Assembly (NCBI GenBank): GCA_019323015.1
Contig: JAHWHY010000019.1
Coordinates: 1 to 14,965 of the forward strand
Reading direction: 5' to 3'
From: Candidatus Woesearchaeota archaeon
Lineage (GTDB): Archaea; Nanobdellota; Nanobdellia; Woesearchaeales; ARS49
Length of the DNA stretch: 14,965 bases
Each line of letters begins with the position of its first letter. Within the stretch, counting starts at the first letter, position 1. The position numbers were made by a program, and so were the translations under genes. Positions 1 to 5,562 of this stretch are shown piece by piece. The notes beneath the pieces are model-generated. The model had not been told where the DNA came from, made no database searches, and saw nothing but the letters and a program-made list of their open reading frames with translations.

Positions 1-77
1 CCTATCTCTGGAGCTTTACAGCTGATTGCCAATAATGCTAAACATATTAGAACAGATATTAATGCAAATTTTCTCAC
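1..77 (-). CDS. N-terminus of a lipoprotein, cut by the window edge
   Basis: Only the first 25 codons lie in the window. Read on the minus strand from a GTG at 77, they give a short basic start (MRKF, GTG read as Met), a hydrophobic stretch, and a lipobox LAIS-C at residue 20, followed by KAPEI. That is a complete lipoprotein signal peptide, so the mature protein should be lipid-anchored on the outer face of the membrane. The start is supported by an AAAGGTGAT ribosome binding site six bases upstream. The mature domain is outside the window and cannot be named. It is the third gene of a same-strand lipoprotein cluster, and its promoter at 210-236 nearly repeats that of the 2065-2652 gene. Confidence is good for the signal peptide; nothing can be said of function. 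Confidence 0.72.
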   Translation of the reverse strand, partial: MRKFALISVLICLALLAISCKAPEI

Positions 78-101
78 TCTTATCACCTTTTTTTGTTTTA
101 C

Positions 102-145
102 AAAAAAAGACCAGCCGAGACTTTGCTTCGGCGCTGCCTTTTTTT
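102..145. terminator. Bidirectional terminator-like hairpin in the leader of the truncated lipoprotein gene
   Basis: A run of seven A (102-108) and a run of seven T (139-145) flank a GC-rich stem. GCCGA at 114-118 pairs with TCGGC at 128-132 around a nine-base loop; an alternative CAGC/GCTG pairing (112-115 with 133-136) is also possible. Either strand would give a hairpin followed by a U-tract. It could end transcripts of the 239-1978 gene. It also lies between the inferred promoter at 210-236 and the GTG at 77, so it may act as an attenuator-like leader structure. Which role applies cannot be settled from sequence. Confidence 0.5.
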
Positions 146-183
146 GTTTTTTTAATTATAGATTGGATTACTTAACAATATTT

Positions 184-206
184 ACTCTTTTAGAGGAAAT
201 CAGACT
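184..206 (-). repeat. Leader repeat shared with 2016-2038
   Basis: Positions 184-206 and 2016-2038 match at 20 of 23 bases on the minus strand, and all three differences are transitions. Both copies begin six bases after their TATA box, so they cover the expected transcription start region of two different lipoprotein genes. Shared spacing as well as sequence points to duplication of a whole promoter-leader unit. Confidence 0.6.
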
Positions 207-209
207 TAA

Positions 210-236
210 TAGTATTTAAATTTTACTGAAGAAAAA
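210..236 (-). promoter_or_regulatory. BRE/TATA promoter of the truncated lipoprotein gene
   Basis: On the minus strand this reads AGTAAAATTTAAATACTA at its core: a purine-rich BRE-like stretch followed by a TTTAAATA box (213-220). The 27 bases are identical to 2726-2752 and close to 2045-2060. It starts right after the stop of the 239-1978 gene. The expected start of transcription is near 190, which gives a leader of about 110 bases containing the hairpin at 102-145. Confidence 0.55.
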
Positions 237-238
237 AT

Positions 239-1978
239 TTACTCTTTAATAAGCCCTTGTATTTGATGGATTATTTCAAGCAGCCTGTAATATTCTGCTT
301 CTATATCTTCACAATTTTCTTTTGTTCTACTGATTAATTTCTGGCATTCCTGTCTTGCATTTGCAATTAATTCTTCACAATCTGCTTTAATCTTTGCTGC
401 TTCTTCTGGAGAGCAGACTATTGCTTTTGGCTCCTCTGGTTTTGGTGGTTCAGTCCAGTCTGCAGTTTGAGGCAGGAAGCCTATTGAGCTAATTCTTCTG
501 TAGTTTGGCCTGCCATAGCAATTCTCGTCTTTGGAAAGGAAATTATAACCAGCGTGTGGTTCTCTGCAGATGTATACTTCTTCTGTTCCGGATTCTTGTG
601 TTTTAAGTGAGTACCCTACAACTTCTGAGACAAGCGGGGTTTCTCCTGGCAGTGTGCTTGGGCATTTTTCAACTGCCCAGAGCGCGTCGGCATTCCAGAT
701 GGTTCCAGAGCCGCCGCCGGAACTGGTGCACCGGAGTATTTTGTTTGCATACAATTTATTTGCTTTAACATATTCCTCGCTTAATAAGTAGCCAGGTTTT
801 GGCTCATAAGAATCCTCAAACATATTCGATGTGGTATAAGGGTATTGGAACCAAGGAGGCAGTGGTAAAAGTTGCCCTCCTTTGTACATATACTGCCTGA
901 TTAATAGCATTGGGCTTTTTTCATACAGTTTCTTTAGCTCAGCAGCAGATTGTTCAAAACGCTGTTCAGCACTTATTCCGCCAGTTATGTAATTGGAGTA
1001 TTTTCTGTCTGTTTTCTGCAGGTTTTCAAGGTATATTTTCAGTCCTCTGAGTTTTTCATTCATCGCTTGGCAGTCTTCTTCAATTTGTATTGCTTCTGCA
1101 CTGCATTTTGCATTTTCAAAGCTGACATCCCAAGAGCACTGCTCTTTAAGCTGGTCACAGGTAGGATAATCCACTCCGCCAGGGCACTCACTTTTTTGAA
1201 GGATTTCGCTGCCTTCAAGTTCAAGGCATGCAGCCCTTGTTTGCAGAGTCCTTGTTCTCATCCAATAACAGCAGAGTATCTCATTGCGTACTGCGGTATT
1301 TTCCATAAGCAGCTCTGCTTCTGTAATTGGCAATTTTGGCTCTGTTAAGAAATAACCTAAAAACTGGGCATCATTGTATTTTGTGCCTTGATAGACAAGT
1401 ACTTTGCTTGTATAAAGAACATGCCCCCACTGGCCGTTACTCCAATCATCAGCATGTAATTGATATATTGGTCTGGTATATCCAGGGAAATTCTTAGTGA
1501 ATATGTAGCCTAATTCTCTTTCCTTGTTATATCCTACTGGGCAGGCATATTCCTTTGCTGCAAAAACCAAGTGATCGCGGTAAAAATGCTTTGACCTTGC
1601 CTGCTCTGGAACAAACATCCATCTTGCTACTTCCTCTGGCACAGTCCCATAAAATAATCCAGGCTCAATTCTTTCTTCTTCATGATAACAAGATGTCAAA
1701 GCAACCATATCATATCCAGGCAAGGGCTTTTCAAGTGCATATCCAACAACAGCAAAAGGAGTAAATGCAGTGTCGCCTTCGCAACTGTCTCTAACAGACA
1801 AAAAATCTTTTTTTGCTGACCTGAAAATTATATCCTGCCCATGCCAATCAGAATTAATGCATTGATAAACCCTAAGGAAAACCGGCGTAGACGCAGTTGC
1901 TTTTCCTGCGCTTATCTGCGGCTTGCAACCTATCAGCACCACTGTTAAAACAAGCAGCAGGATTATTATTTTTTTCAA
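239..1978 (-). CDS. Large cysteine-rich lipoprotein with DUF5648-like repeats and a coiled-coil tail
   Basis: 579 residues starting at a TTG. The site AAAAAGGTG lies five bases upstream and the first ATG would lose the signal peptide. Residues 1-18 form a lipoprotein signal with lipobox LIG-C18. The ectodomain holds imprecise repeats with a V/P-Y-Q/R...GHVLYT...LGYFL pattern at about 33-82, 118-161, 169-214, 412-457 and 466-503. They resemble DUF5648-type repeats known from secreted bacterial proteins, but this was judged by eye. A cysteine-rich helical insert (about 235-350) splits the repeats. A charged coiled-coil tail (518-579) carries cysteines at 522, 534, 545 and 556, nearly an 11-residue spacing. 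Many cysteines suggest disulfides outside the cell. It is preceded by a similar lipoprotein gene with a related promoter. Role unknown; a cell-surface binding or structural protein is a guess. Confidence 0.75.
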   Translation of the reverse strand: MKKIIILLLVLTVVLIGCKPQISAGKATASTPVFLRVYQCINSDWHGQDIIFRSAKKDFLSVRDSCEGDTAFTPFAVVGYALEKPLPGYDMVALTSCYHEEERIEPGLFYGTVPEEVARWMFVPEQARSKHFYRDHLVFAAKEYACPVGYNKERELGYIFTKNFPGYTRPIYQLHADDWSNGQWGHVLYTSKVLVYQGTKYNDAQFLGYFLTEPKLPITEAELLMENTAVRNEILCCYWMRTRTLQTRAACLELEGSEILQKSECPGGVDYPTCDQLKEQCSWDVSFENAKCSAEAIQIEEDCQAMNEKLRGLKIYLENLQKTDRKYSNYITGGISAEQRFEQSAAELKKLYEKSPMLLIRQYMYKGGQLLPLPPWFQYPYTTSNMFEDSYEPKPGYLLSEEYVKANKLYANKILRCTSSGGGSGTIWNADALWAVEKCPSTLPGETPLVSEVVGYSLKTQESGTEEVYICREPHAGYNFLSKDENCYGRPNYRRISSIGFLPQTADWTEPPKPEEPKAIVCSPEEAAKIKADCEELIANARQECQKLISRTKENCEDIEAEYYRLLEIIHQIQGLIKE

Positions 1979-2044
1979 TGCTTCACCTTTTTTTTTAAAA
2001 CGAATCAGTATGCAGACTCTTTTAAAGAAAATTAGACTGTACCA

Positions 2045-2060
2045 TATATAAATTTTACTA
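2045..2060 (-). promoter_or_regulatory. BRE/TATA promoter of the 239-1978 lipoprotein gene
   Basis: The minus strand reads TAGTAAAATTTATATA, with the TATA box at 2045-2052, just beyond the stop of the upstream lipoprotein gene. The predicted start of transcription is near 2022, giving a leader of roughly 44 bases that ends in an A-tract, AGGTG and the TTG start. It shares the AGTAAAATTTA core with the promoters at 210-236 and 2726-2752. Confidence 0.55.
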
Positions 2061-2064
2061 TACC

Positions 2065-2652
2065 TTATTTGTTTTTCACAGTATGGGAAATGCTTTCAAC
2101 TTCAACTGCATACTGGTCATACCATTTTGCTTTTTCTTCCATGTCCCGCGCATCAGCCCTGATTTCCTGAGAAATTATTTTCAGTTTTGATATTTCTGCT
2201 TTGCGCAGATTTGCATTAGGATAAAACTGTTCATCATTTCCCAGGGTTTCTTGTACAATAACTGGCAGGTATGCGTCATACCCTGTTTCAGGTATGTCTG
2301 TGAAACCCGGTTCTTGCATCTGCCCAGCGACAACGCCCCCTGTAAGCGAAATACTACTTTGCTCTAACCTCGTTGCCAGATTATCAAGATTGTCTGCAAA
2401 TGCAAAAAGGAAATTTGCCTTTTCCCTGAACTCAAATGCAATCATCCTAAGTTCGTATGCTTTGTCGTATAGTTCCTGATACTCTGAAAGGACTTCATAG
2501 GGAAGTGGTGCAACCCTGTCTGGAGGCATTATGTATGCATCTGATTTTTCAGCACCATAAAGCCTGCTGACTGCTTTTCCTCCTCCTTGACACCCGACTA
2601 TAAGCACAGCAAGCATTATCAAAAAAACAGCAATGTTAGTTATTTTTTTCAA
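2065..2652 (-). CDS. Small helical lipoprotein
   Basis: 195 residues from a TTG start. An A-tract and AGGTG lie five bases upstream, a layout nearly identical to that of the neighbouring 239-1978 gene, and the first codons of both read M-K-K-I. Residues 1-21 are a lipoprotein signal with lipobox LIVG-C21. A flexible Gly-rich stretch follows. Two long charged helices are predicted by eye at about 52-98 and 148-190, separated by a Gly/Pro-rich loop. This would make a membrane-tethered helical hairpin or coiled coil on the outer cell face. No known domain is recognised. Own promoter at 2726-2752. Function unknown; assignment as a lipoprotein is firm. Confidence 0.75.
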   Translation of the reverse strand: MKKITNIAVFLIMLAVLIVGCQGGGKAVSRLYGAEKSDAYIMPPDRVAPLPYEVLSEYQELYDKAYELRMIAFEFREKANFLFAFADNLDNLATRLEQSSISLTGGVVAGQMQEPGFTDIPETGYDAYLPVIVQETLGNDEQFYPNANLRKAEISKLKIISQEIRADARDMEEKAKWYDQYAVEVESISHTVKNK

Positions 2653-2725
2653 TGCGGCACCTTTTTTTTTTCTCTGAACAACATCACTGCAGAATGTTCA
2701 TTGTTTTAATAGAACTCAAGTTATT

Positions 2726-2752
2726 TAGTATTTAAATTTTACTGAAGAAAAA
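2726..2752 (-). promoter_or_regulatory. BRE/TATA promoter of the 2065-2652 lipoprotein gene
   Basis: An exact 27-base copy of 210-236. The TTTAAATA box is at 2729-2736 on the minus strand, preceded by AGTAAAA. It begins a few bases after the stop of the 2759-3040 gene. The predicted leader is about 54 bases, ending in ten A, AGGTG and TTG. Confidence 0.55.
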
Positions 2753-2758
2753 GAAAAA

Positions 2759-3040
2759 TTATTTTCTGTTGTAGGCGCAGATTTTTGCTTTTGTGCCGTT
2801 GTCCCGCTGTGAAAGGCACTTTGCTTTAAGCAGGCAGATGCGCTGTCCGTTTAATTCCAGACAATATTGCAAGCCGCCTGTCCTGTTCTTGCAGTACCAG
2901 GCATTTGAATCTTCTTCTAAAACAGGGGCGCTTGCCACTTTTGTTGTAATTCCGTCGTGCGCCGCTGGTTCCCCCATTAACTTTATTGCTTCTTCAATTG
3001 TTAGGTTTAAATAAGCTGCTGTTTTTTCAGTATCGTTCAT
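2759..3040 (-). CDS. Small five-cysteine protein of unknown function
   Basis: 93 residues from an ATG with GAGGT six bases upstream and a TATA box at 3095-3102. There is no signal peptide or membrane segment. The first 25 residues look helical. The C-terminal half has cysteines at 50, 60, 69, 75 and 88, in short strands rich in polar residues (WYCKN, LQYCLEL, RICLLKAKC, KICAY). This could be a small metal-binding or disulfide-stabilised fold; the spacing fits no zinc ribbon I recognise. It lies just upstream of the lipoprotein cluster on the same strand, divergent from the HTH/ACT-like regulator. Coding status is supported by the binding site and TATA box; function is not inferred. Confidence 0.6.
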   Translation of the reverse strand: MNDTEKTAAYLNLTIEEAIKLMGEPAAHDGITTKVASAPVLEEDSNAWYCKNRTGGLQYCLELNGQRICLLKAKCLSQRDNGTKAKICAYNRK

Positions 3041-3094
3041 GATATTACCTCACTCACTTTTTTAACTACTTGCTTTAGACGAATACATGAAATT

Positions 3095-3102
3095 TATTTA
3101 TA
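3095..3102 (-). promoter_or_regulatory. TATA box of the five-cysteine protein gene
   Basis: The minus strand reads TATAAATA, placing the transcript start near 3073 and giving a leader of about 33 bases with a GAGGT ribosome binding site. Confidence 0.5.
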
Positions 3103-3114
3103 CTAAACGACACA

Positions 3115-3164
3115 TTTTCATGAAAACATAGAATTATGACCTATTTGTTAAAAAATTGACAAAT
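3115..3164. promoter_or_regulatory. Palindromes in a divergent promoter region
   Basis: TTTTCATGAAAA at 3115-3126 is a perfect 12-base palindrome. ATTTGT (3143-3148) and ACAAAT (3159-3164) form a second inverted repeat with a ten-base spacer. Both lie between two divergent TATA boxes (3095-3102 minus, 3174-3180 plus), where a regulator could control both genes. In AT-rich DNA such repeats also arise by chance. Confidence 0.3.
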
Positions 3165-3173
3165 TACGAAAGA

Positions 3174-3180
3174 TTTATTA
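3174..3180 (+). promoter_or_regulatory. TATA box of a leaderless gene (HTH/ACT-like regulator)
   Basis: TTTATTA, preceded by the BRE-like CGAAAGA, is centred 27 bases before the ATG at 3204. At the usual archaeal spacing the transcript would begin at or next to the start codon. No ribosome binding site is present. Confidence 0.5.
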
Positions 3181-3203
3181 AGTATGTCATTTTAATATAG
3201 AAT

Positions 3204-3848
3204 ATGGCAAACAAGGCAAATATCAATCAAGACGTATGGCAGATACTAAAAAGCGATCTAGCAATACAGAAAGACATTCAAAGAAAATTAATCAACACAA
3301 GAGCACTGGCAAAATACATACTGCAAAAATATCCTCTAAGAGCCTCTTTAGATTCAGTCATATCAGCAATAAGAAGATTCCAGAGCCAGGAAAAATTCAA
3401 GGAAGAGGAAAAATCCTTGATAGGCTGCTTCAAGGGAGCAGTTGTATCGACGAAAAATAATGTTGCATGTATCACGCTCAACATGCGGCCTTCTGAATTC
3501 TTCAAGAAGTTCTGCACAGTTCAGAAGCCAGCCTCAATAAGAATCACTACAGGAAGCAAAGAAGTAAAGATAATAGTAGAGCAGCCAAAGCTCAGTGACA
3601 TCAAAAAACTGTTTGACAAGGAAAACACAAGCAAGATACAAGATGAACTAAGTGAAATAAATGTAAAGCTAAGTGCAAAATCACTGGAGAAAAGAGGGGT
3701 ATTGGCAAGAATAGCAAGTGAAATTGCACTGGCAAATATCAATTTACAAGAAATGGTTGTATGCCCTCCAGAATTTCTAATATACGTAAAAGAAAAAGAC
3801 ATAGTCAAGGCACACGAAGCAATTCTTAAATTAATCACCAACAAGTAA
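3204..3848 (+). CDS. Putative HTH/ACT-domain regulator
   Basis: 214 residues. The N-terminus (about 10-65) is helical, with a helix-turn-helix-like stretch (RALAKYILQKYP...VISAIRRF). A central strand-rich region (about 70-150) may be a degenerate ACT-like fold. The C-terminus (about 150-214) reads like an ACT domain: strand INVKLS, the turn-helix EKRGVLARIASEIALANINL, strands MVVCPP and FLIYVKE, then helix DIVKAHEAILKL, as in the ligand-binding parts of aspartokinases. This suggests a cytoplasmic regulator sensing a small molecule, perhaps an amino acid. The ligand and DNA target are unknown. It appears to be transcribed without a leader. The next gene starts 38 bases downstream of its stop codon with a separate TATA box. 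Confidence 0.6.
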   Translation: MANKANINQDVWQILKSDLAIQKDIQRKLINTRALAKYILQKYPLRASLDSVISAIRRFQSQEKFKEEEKSLIGCFKGAVVSTKNNVACITLNMRPSEFFKKFCTVQKPASIRITTGSKEVKIIVEQPKLSDIKKLFDKENTSKIQDELSEINVKLSAKSLEKRGVLARIASEIALANINLQEMVVCPPEFLIYVKEKDIVKAHEAILKLITNK

Positions 3849-3854
3849 CAAAAG

Positions 3855-3863
3855 CTTTAAATA
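3855..3863 (+). promoter_or_regulatory. TATA box of the 3887-4390 gene
   Basis: CTTTAAATA is centred 28 bases before the ATG at 3887. This favours that internal ATG over the longer frame's ATG at 3878 as a leaderless start. Confidence 0.5.
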
Positions 3864-3886
3864 GTTTTGGGTGCTATATGTTAAAT

Positions 3887-4390
3887 ATGGGGATGAGTCA
3901 AAAGGTTTTTAAGGAAAGAATGCATACTCCTTCATTGATGGGGGAGAAAACACCAGTTACAATTCTAGGAAATATTGTTACTTATAGAAACAGAACTGAC
4001 TTAGAGACTGTGGCTGATGAGACTGCAAGAAGCATGGGTGTCATGCTGTCAAATACAAACGACGATATGCAGCCAGGAAGCTGGATGTACTGTTATTCTA
4101 AAGAAGGCAAAGCAGATAACAAAGAAATTAACTACAATCTTTATTGTTTTGCTGAACAAGAAGGAGCAGACATTCCTGTTGACCAAGCAATAGAAACTGT
4201 CAAGAAAAAGATGGCTGCAGGAGAGTTCTCAGAAGAGCTTTGGGCATTTGACGGCCAAAAAAGATTATTTGTACACCAAGACCCTAAATTAGTAGAACCA
4301 GGAAAGTATCTTGCAACTGAAAACGGCAAGGCACTTGGCGGAGACTGGGATATTAAAAAAATAAGAATTCTTATTTCACAAATCTTTTAA
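3887..4390 (+). CDS. Uncharacterised 167-residue cytoplasmic protein
   Basis: The open frame could start at 3878, 3887 or 3893. The start at 3887 is chosen because TATA spacing at 3855-3863 predicts transcription beginning there and no ribosome binding site is visible. No signal peptide or membrane segment is present. Visible features are an N-terminal basic stretch, a central aromatic and acidic segment (PGSWMYCYSKEGK, NYNLYCFAEQEG), a helix (about VDQAIETVKKKM), and a C-terminal Gly-rich stretch (GKYLATENGKALGGDW). No family is recognised. Its last 15 bases overlap the 3' end of the convergent gene 4376-5410, so the two mRNAs could pair. Function unknown. Confidence 0.55.
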   Translation: MGMSQKVFKERMHTPSLMGEKTPVTILGNIVTYRNRTDLETVADETARSMGVMLSNTNDDMQPGSWMYCYSKEGKADNKEINYNLYCFAEQEGADIPVDQAIETVKKKMAAGEFSEELWAFDGQKRLFVHQDPKLVEPGKYLATENGKALGGDWDIKKIRILISQIF

Positions 4391-5410
4391 TGTTTTGTTA
4401 GCTTCATCTATCTCAATTTCTCTGAAATCTTCAAAAAAAGTGCGGTCTATTTTATGATTAGGAAGCTTAGTTATTATGCACCAATACAAATTGCCAGGTC
4501 TTTGTTGACCAGAATTCAGCGCATCCAGAGCAGTATTATGGGTTCCTGAATCAATAAAAGCGCATAATCGTATCACTGTGCCGTTGTCATCTGGATACAT
4601 GTAAAAAACCAAACGCTTGTCACTTCCAAGAACAACGCTGTTGAGATGATTCGGGGCCCTGCCATAACAGTGCGGTTCTCCTGCCTGCGGCGTGCGGGGT
4701 ATCTGACCCCCATCTGCGAAACCTTTAATTTTATCAAGACCAATACACACTGACTTAAAACCATTGCCAAAGTACGCATTCTTTTGGTCGCGAAAATAAC
4801 TTGAAGCTTCAATCCTGTATTGTCTTCCTGGCGCAGGCCTCCTCCTGTTATAAAGCACTTCAAGATTATCAACCAAATCGCGCACCCCGATTTCAAGTGC
4901 CTGAAAAAAAGCAAAAATATCGTCAAAATTTTTCTTCGGATCTTTAGTAGGTTGTGCACTTATATTAAGCAACAGAGTGCATATCTGTATCACATTTGCT
5001 TTTATTTGCCTTTGAAATATGTTTGATATTGTAGGATCACCAACAGCAGCATCTGCCTTATTAATTATGTTGTGCCTTTGTCTTTTATCAGTAAGTTTAG
5101 TGTACTTTTTAACAACAGTAGGAATTGCTTCTTTTATTTTGTCCAGTTCATAAATTTTGTTCTTAACTTCTAACCCTAAAGCAACAGATTCTTCAGAACC
5201 CTTTGCTTCGTCAAGAGACCTTTTCAAATCTTGCAGTGTCTGGTAAGTGCCGGTAAAATATGTCATAAACAGAGAAACTTCCTTAAAGAACTGCTTGAGA
5301 ATCGCAATGAATTCTTTTATTTCATCATGTGTTCGTGCTTGAGTAATAACCTCTCTTGTCATGTACTCTTGCAAAACATCAAGATCTGAAATAATTTTTT
5401 CAGTATCCAT
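4376..5410 (-). CDS. Helical protein with C-terminal RelE/YafQ-like domain
   Basis: 344 residues. Residues 1-190 are almost all helical, with no membrane segment or signal. From about 197 a compact domain follows the order of the RelE/ParE/YafQ toxin fold: strand YRIEASSYF, two helices (FKSVCIGLDKIKG), then NHL...RLVFYMY (253-272), and VIRLCAFIDSGTHNTALDAL (279-298). The GTH-x-AL ending recalls the GTHxxLF end of YafQ-type mRNA nucleases. The catalytic residues could not be placed with confidence. No separate antitoxin gene sits beside it; the helical N-terminus could be an inhibitory or targeting part. A TATA box at 5433-5440 predicts a leaderless mRNA. The fold assignment is by eye; a different alpha-plus-beta domain remains possible. 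Confidence 0.5.
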   Translation of the reverse strand: MDTEKIISDLDVLQEYMTREVITQARTHDEIKEFIAILKQFFKEVSLFMTYFTGTYQTLQDLKRSLDEAKGSEESVALGLEVKNKIYELDKIKEAIPTVVKKYTKLTDKRQRHNIINKADAAVGDPTISNIFQRQIKANVIQICTLLLNISAQPTKDPKKNFDDIFAFFQALEIGVRDLVDNLEVLYNRRRPAPGRQYRIEASSYFRDQKNAYFGNGFKSVCIGLDKIKGFADGGQIPRTPQAGEPHCYGRAPNHLNSVVLGSDKRLVFYMYPDDNGTVIRLCAFIDSGTHNTALDALNSGQQRPGNLYWCIITKLPNHKIDRTFFEDFREIEIDEANKTLKDL

Positions 5411-5432
5411 TATTGTTTATTTTGCGTAACAA

Positions 5433-5440
5433 ATATAAAA
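5433..5440 (-). promoter_or_regulatory. TATA box of the RelE/YafQ-like gene
   Basis: The minus strand reads TTTTATAT, centred 26 bases before the ATG at 5410, consistent with a leaderless transcript. It is back to back with the GAPDH promoter at 5462-5472, about 25 bases away. Confidence 0.5.
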
Positions 5441-5461
5441 GCTTTTTGTGCTTAAGTAGAA

Positions 5462-5472
5462 AAATATATATA
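5462..5472 (+). promoter_or_regulatory. TATA box of the GAPDH operon
   Basis: AAATATATATA preceded by AGTAGAA fits a BRE/TATA promoter. The expected start of transcription is near 5493, leaving an unusually long and structured leader of about 70 bases before the GAPDH ATG. Confidence 0.5.
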
Positions 5473-5501
5473 CGCCAACAAGTAACTTGACCCTAAAGAG
5501 G

Positions 5502-5558
5502 CAGCGCAGATCCCTGAGGGGCTCTGCTGGTCTCAATTTTCGGAAAAAATTGAGGTGA
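5502..5558 (+). promoter_or_regulatory. Two-hairpin leader over the GAPDH ribosome binding site
   Basis: Hairpin 1: GCAGA (5506-5510) pairs with TCTGC (5523-5527), with inner CCC/GGG pairs possible; an alternative outer CAGC/GCTG pairing exists. Hairpin 2: nine perfect pairs, CTCAATTTT (5532-5540) with AAAATTGAG (5546-5554), around the loop CGGAA. The ribosome binding site GAGGTGA (5552-5558) begins inside the 3' arm, so its first three bases are paired when hairpin 2 forms. The ATG is four bases further on. This could be translational control of glycolysis by a metabolite, protein or temperature; no known riboswitch class is recognised. Confidence 0.5.
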
Positions 5559-5562
5559 AAAT

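Noticed and set aside
210..2752. The 27-base identical repeats considered as CRISPR repeats or transposon ends.
   Set aside because: The copies are about 2.5 kb apart in the same orientation, each at a promoter position, with no spacer array, transposase or target duplication.
4573..4959. A 128-codon minus-strand frame inside the RelE/YafQ-like gene.
   Set aside because: It lies on the same strand in another frame of the 344-residue gene, lacks a ribosome binding site, and its product resembles nothing.
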